Below are positions 59,697 to 64,000 of a DNA stretch of 64,000 nucleotides, piece after piece. This DNA is from Podaxis mareebaensis. Its lineage: Eukaryota; Basidiomycota; Agaricomycetes; Agaricales; Agaricaceae. Position numbers and translations under genes: made by a program. Location of the stretch: NCBI GenBank assembly GCA_018524725.1, contig JAEUWP010000601.1, positions 1 through 64,000 on the forward strand, given 5' to 3'. Every line of letters starts with the position of its first letter. Position 1 is the stretch's first letter. Under the pieces are notes generated by a model. It did not search any database. It had not been told where the DNA came from and worked only from the letters and a program-made list of their open reading frames with translations.

Positions 59697-62160
59697 ATGG
59701 GGCGTCATTCGCGTTCTGACTCACGCTCAAGATCCCCTCGTCGAAGGTATGATGACCCAGACCGTGGTGAGCGAGAACATCGCTCATCTAGACAAGACAA
59801 GAGCTCGCGAAAATATGATGACGACGATGACTATTCTCGAAGCAAACGTTACAGGAGTAAGAGTAAAGAGAGGCGGAGTGGCAGTAGGGATAGGGGAGAG
59901 TCTTCTAGGCGCAAAAGGGACAGGGAAAGGAGTAGAAGTCGCGAGAGGAGTCATGAAAGGAGGGATAAGAAGTGGGTCTTTGCCATTTCCTTGTGTTTAG
60001 ATTCGCGCTCATATTCTTGGTAGGCGGAAGAGAGATAAGTCAGAGGACAGAAAAGCTAGAAAGGCAGAGAAGAAACGCATAAGGGAGGAAGAAGAGGCTC
60101 GTCAAGTCGCAGAACTCAGCGCATATAGTGCAACAGACAATCCCTTCCACGATGTTAACCTAGGTCAACAGTTCCGTTGGCACAAGAAGACAGAGAAAGA
60201 ACGAAAGCAAGGCCTAACTCTTGCTGAAGCTCAGAGGCGGGATGCGCTCCGGCGGCAGGAAGCAAAGGAGGAGTTGGAACGGTTGAACAGACGAAGAGCC
60301 CAGAGAGAAGAAGAACAAAGACTGAGGGAGGAAGAAGAGTTGCGCATGCAGCGTCTGCAGGAGTCTGCACAGATGTCAGAATGGCTTGCGAAAGAGGGTG
60401 ATTTCCAGTTGGAGCAGGAGAGGAAGAGGGCTGCTATCCGCATAAAAGAGAAACGAGCCAAAGCCATCGATTTTTTGGCGCTGAACCTCAAGTATGTCAA
60501 CCCCCATACATCTCAAGATGATGCAGATGACGCGGAGGACGCTGGTCTCGAAATTGACTTGGACGAGCCATACAAGATATTCGATGTATGTTCTTCGAAT
60601 CTCCTCTCAGCAAGTAGGTTACTCAAATCGTTTTCAGAATCTTACAACACAACAAACCGACGAACTCCACGATGACATTGAACGATATCTCGCCCTTGAA
60701 AACGACCCAACGCACATAGACTTCTGGACGGTGTGTGTCCCGCTTCTTTTGCTGTTTCCTTGTGACTCAACATGGCTTCCAGAATATGATGGTGGTTTGC
60801 AAAGATCGACTTGAGCGGATCAAAGCCAACAACCGCATTGGATTTGAAGCTGCCGCGGCGGTCGAAAATGAAGTCACAGCTCTCTTGGCCGGCAAATCTT
60901 ATGACGATTTGGCCTCGCTACAAAGGAAGATTCAAGAAAAACTGACCAGCGGGGAACCCATTGACACTGATTACTGGGAGAATCTCTTGCAGAAGCTGTT
61001 AGTTTGGAAGGCAAAGGTAAGCCCGTAGTCTTTGGGACAGAGCATCTCGGAATACTCATCCCTCCAAGGCCAAGCTCAAAAGCTTCCACGAGGTCGTCGT
61101 CCGCAACCGCCTTGAACAACTCAGGAAGCGGCAGCGTGACGAGGCACTGCAGGCTCAAGAAGAGCTCTTGGCGGGTGTTGCAACAGCAGCTTCCAAGAAA
61201 CCAATTGGTCCGATTGTAACTATGGAGGGCAAGGAAATTGAAGAGCCTGTTGAGGAGGTGGAACCATATGATAGGTCTATGAGCCCTGAGCTGATTGATA
61301 TCAACAAATTGCGTGGGGAGGAGAGAGATGCGGATATTATTTCGGCAGTGGAGGACCGGCGCAACATCGTAAGTCGATTTAGGTTGTTGAGATGACTGGA
61401 AGCTTACTCGTTCATGTAGATACAACAACGTCGAACCGTCGCCGCCACGCGTTATGTGCCCAAGGCGGCGCAGCAAACTGTTGAAGCACAGGTTGAAGAT
61501 ACGACTGGCAACGTCGATCTTGCCTCGGAAGCCCTGTATCGTGCAGAGGCTGAAAGAGAACTGGATGAAGAGGAGGAACTGTTCAACCTGGAGGAGAATA
61601 TCACTCGTACTACGAGCTACAACTGGGAAGACAAATATCGGCCTCGAAAGCCTCGTTACTTCAACCGTGTCCATACCGGCTACGAGTGGAACAAGTACAA
61701 CCAAACACACTATGAGTGAGTTTCTTATCATCCGCACTGGATTCTTCGAGGCTAACATCGGCTTCAGTGTCGATAATCCACCTCCTAAAGTTGTTCAGGG
61801 CTATAAATTCAATATCTTCTACCCGGATCTCATCGACAAGTCCAAGGCCCCCACGTACAAGATCGTCAAAGAACCAGGAAACGACGAAACCGTCTTGTTG
61901 CACTTCAGCGCTGGACCTCCTTACGAAGACGTGGCATTCCGCATCGTTAACAGGGAATGGGAGTTCTCTCATAAGCGGTATGTTAAGTTCACCACGATAC
62001 CCTTGATTTGGAGTCTCATTTCTGTCATAGAGGCTTCAGGAGTGCATTCGACCGTGGTTGTCTGTCGTTGTGGTTTAACTTCAGGCGTAATGTAAGCCTT
62101 CTTGAAATTTTTGTGCAAATACATGCTAACGAGTATTCCATATAGTTCTATCGGAAGTAA
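59697..62160 (+). CDS. Splicing factor cactin
   Basis: Nine exons, 59697-59971, 60024-60585, 60638-60730, 60783-61016, 61069-61368, 61420-61715, 61768-61977, 62031-62091, 62146-62160, give 681 residues. An Arg/Ser-rich N-terminus (RSDSRSRSPRRRYDDPDRGE) leads into an acidic/basic helix region with NPFHDVNLGQQFRWHKKTEK, a middle cactin domain (IDFWTNMMVVCKDRLERIKA) and the conserved C-terminus HTGYEWNKYNQTHYD, NPPPKVVQGYKFNIFYPDL, APTYKIVKE, AGPPYEDVAFRIVNREWEFS and DRGCLSLWFNFRR. Cactin (S. pombe Cay1) acts in late splicing with the spliceosome and in telomere and chromatin control. The last exon is only 15 nt (FYRK and stop). It is divergent from ClpX (254 bp). Confidence 0.94.
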
Positions 62161-62465
62161 AACATCCCCCTTGTATGTACATGAGACCGTGCCATGGTTG
62201 TTATCAATTCACTACCCCATCGACGGGAGAGACGCCATTAGCCAAAACCTGGACGAGACCGTGATGAAAGGGCGTCAAGATGAGATCAGGTATCATTAAT
62301 GTAATTAGTCATAGATAGAGATCACGTGAAGGTATATTACACTCGCGCTCGCCCCCCGCTGGTGTTCCACAGCTTGGAGATATCTCCCTAATCCGACACC
62401 ACACTACATCCTTTGAGTTTCGCTTGACACGCACTTTCACACTTGATAAGACCTGAACATTTAGG
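62161..62465. promoter_or_regulatory. Intergenic promoter of UBA1
   Basis: 305 bp between cactin stop and UBA1 start, with a CACGTG palindrome at 62323-62328, 138 bp upstream of the ATG. No gene. Confidence 0.4.
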
Positions 62466-64000
62466 ATGGCAGCACCTGCAAGTCTTGGGCAGCAGATGGA
62501 TATCGACGAGGCAGCCATCGATGAGGGCTTATACTCGCGTCAACTGTAATTGTTGCTTCGCCTTTTGTGCCGATGAATCCACTGATCTCAGGAATTTATA
62601 GCTATGTCCTTGGCCACGAAGGCTCGTAGGTTTCATTGCATGATGTTCGCGTAGAACTGACTTGTAGTCTTACGCCAACAGCCATGAAACGGATGGCAGC
62701 GTCCAACGTCCTCATCGTGGGTATGCAGGGCTTGGGCGTGGAGATAGGTGAGTCGGGGAAACGGTGGTATTTGGGATATTAACGAACTCGACGCGTTCAG
62801 CCAAAAACATTGTTCTCGCTGGCGTCAAGTCCGTGACCATCTATGACCCCGAACCTGTTACAGTGCAAGACCTTTCTTCACAGGCAAGTGACTATGTTAC
62901 GCACCTTATTCTTGAACATACTTCCTCATACCACATGCGTTTCAGTTCTTCCTCCGTCAAGAAGATGTGGGCAAGCCTCGAGCTGAGGCCACCCTCCCTC
63001 GTCTAGCTGAACTCAACGCTTATGTTCCTGTACGGAACCTTGGAGGTAGAGCCGGGCAAGAGATTACCATCGACTTGATTCAAGGATTCCAGGTACGTCT
63101 TTTGGGACTGATTGCAGGCAAATTCCATGTTGATTGGTTTCTTCAGGTTGTTGTATTGTGTGGTGTTTCATTAGAGAAGCAGTTGGAGATCAACGACTGG
63201 ACACACAAAAACGGCGTCCACTTCATCGCTGCTGAGACTCGTGGTTTATTCGGGTTTGTCAGAACCGTTTCGAGTTGCTTTAGTTTTTCTGACCGATATC
63301 TTTGGTTGATAGGTCTGTTTTCAACGATTTTGGCCCTCGATTCACCTGTGTGGATAGTACGGGAGAGCAGCCTCTGTCCGGAATGATCGTGTCCGTTGAG
63401 AAGGTCCGTGCGCCATCCCATTCGCAGACGTTTGGTATTGATTCATATATACAGGACAAGGAAGGTCTCGTAACTTGTTTGGATGAGACACGCCATGGTC
63501 TCGAGGATGGAGACTTTGTGACTTTCTCCGAAGTGCAGGGCATGACGGAACTGAATAATTGCGAACCCAGGAAGATTTCTGTCAAGGGACCATACACCTT
63601 CACCATCGGTGATACCTCTGGCTTCCAGGATTACAAGACCGGTGGCATCTTCACCCAGGTCAAGATGCCTAAGATCATCGACTTCGTAAGCTGTCAGTCG
63701 CCTTGTCGACAGAATAGGTGGACTAAAGCTTTTTCTTAGAAATCATTGAGGGAAGCATTGAAGGAACCGGAGTACTTCATCACTGATTTTGCTAAATTCG
63801 ACCGTCCGGCCACTCTGCACGCCGGTTTTCAAGCGCTTTCCCAGTTCCGCCAACAGAAAGGTCGACTCCCAAGACCCAGGAACTCTGAGGATGCCAAAGA
63901 ACTTGTGGTTCTGGCGAAGAAGATCGATGCCGATGCCGATGAAAAGATCCTAACAGAACTCGCCTACCAAGCAACTGGCGATCTCTCACCCATGAACGCC
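62466..64000 (+). CDS. UBA1: Ubiquitin-activating enzyme E1, 5' part (runs off window)
   Basis: Exons 62466-62545, 62602-62621, 62682-62747, 62801-62883, 62946-63092, 63147-63253, 63313-63403, 63455-63685, 63740-64000 and beyond; about 362 of the roughly 1000 residues are inside the window. Seen: [117 protein letters not shown] and [13 protein letters not shown]. This is the inactive adenylation half and first catalytic-cysteine half-domain; the active Cys lies downstream outside the window. E1 activates ubiquitin with ATP. The intron after DLSSQ begins GCAAGT (GC-AG). Intron 2 is ambiguous: a GC donor gives the conserved GHEAMKRM, a GT donor adds six residues (GSLTPT). Confidence 0.94.

Overview
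The window is nuclear DNA of a filamentous basidiomycete, most likely an Agaricomycete. Nearly every gene is cut by short introns (mostly 41-70 nt, GT-AG with a few GC-AG). Genes are closely packed on both strands. Two genes belong to DUF6534, a membrane-protein family expanded in mushroom-forming fungi, and there is a basidiomycete-type Trp/Gly-rich protein with a conserved C-terminus. I built spliced models by hand. Each exon chain below closes in frame and rests on family motifs where I name a family. No transposon, CRISPR array, rRNA or convincing tRNA was seen.

Layout. 1-13 kb: a broken reading frame, a DUF6534 protein (1481-2804), the Swi5 partner Sfr1/Mei5, a small Zn-cluster protein, an SDR oxidoreductase, then an arylamine N-acetyltransferase followed after only 104 bp by the m6A writer IME4/METTL3. 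13-22 kb: 5-aminolevulinate synthase (HEM1) and acetylornithine aminotransferase (ARG8), a three-exon orphan gene, and a second DUF6534 gene with almost the same exon plan as the first. 22-33 kb: CWC21, an ABHD4/5-CLD1 type lipase/acyltransferase, a WKF-domain protein, ARL1, CDT2 and homoisocitrate dehydrogenase LYS12. 34-46 kb: a single-pass membrane protein, a large Trp/Gly-rich conserved protein, a small tail-coiled-coil membrane protein and a 1795-residue coiled-coil protein with a GAS2-related (GAR) microtubule-binding domain. 46-64 kb: a C2H2 zinc-finger protein, a cytochrome-b5-reductase-like flavoprotein, dihydroorotase UR A4 type, kinesin-8, p24 cargo receptor EMP24, RanBP1 (YRB1), mitochondrial ClpX, the splicing factor cactin and the 5' part of the ubiquitin-activating enzyme UBA1, which runs off the window.

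How the genes relate. There is no biosynthetic cluster; most genes are conserved housekeeping genes: lysine, arginine, heme and pyrimidine synthesis, splicing (CWC21, cactin), trafficking (ARL1, EMP24), nuclear transport (YRB1), proteolysis (ClpX, UBA1, CDT2) and microtubules (kinesin-8, GAR protein). Many are arranged head to head over 140-600 bp. Notable non-coding signals are three tandem CGCGT units just upstream of CDT2 (a known MBF target in fission yeast), three CCAAT boxes upstream of HEM1, CACGTG palindromes 28-140 bp upstream of many starts, and a 19-codon upstream ORF just before IME4. Gene-structure oddities include a 7-nt micro-exon in ClpX, several GC-AG introns and CAGTAG acceptors where the wrong choice inserts a stop.
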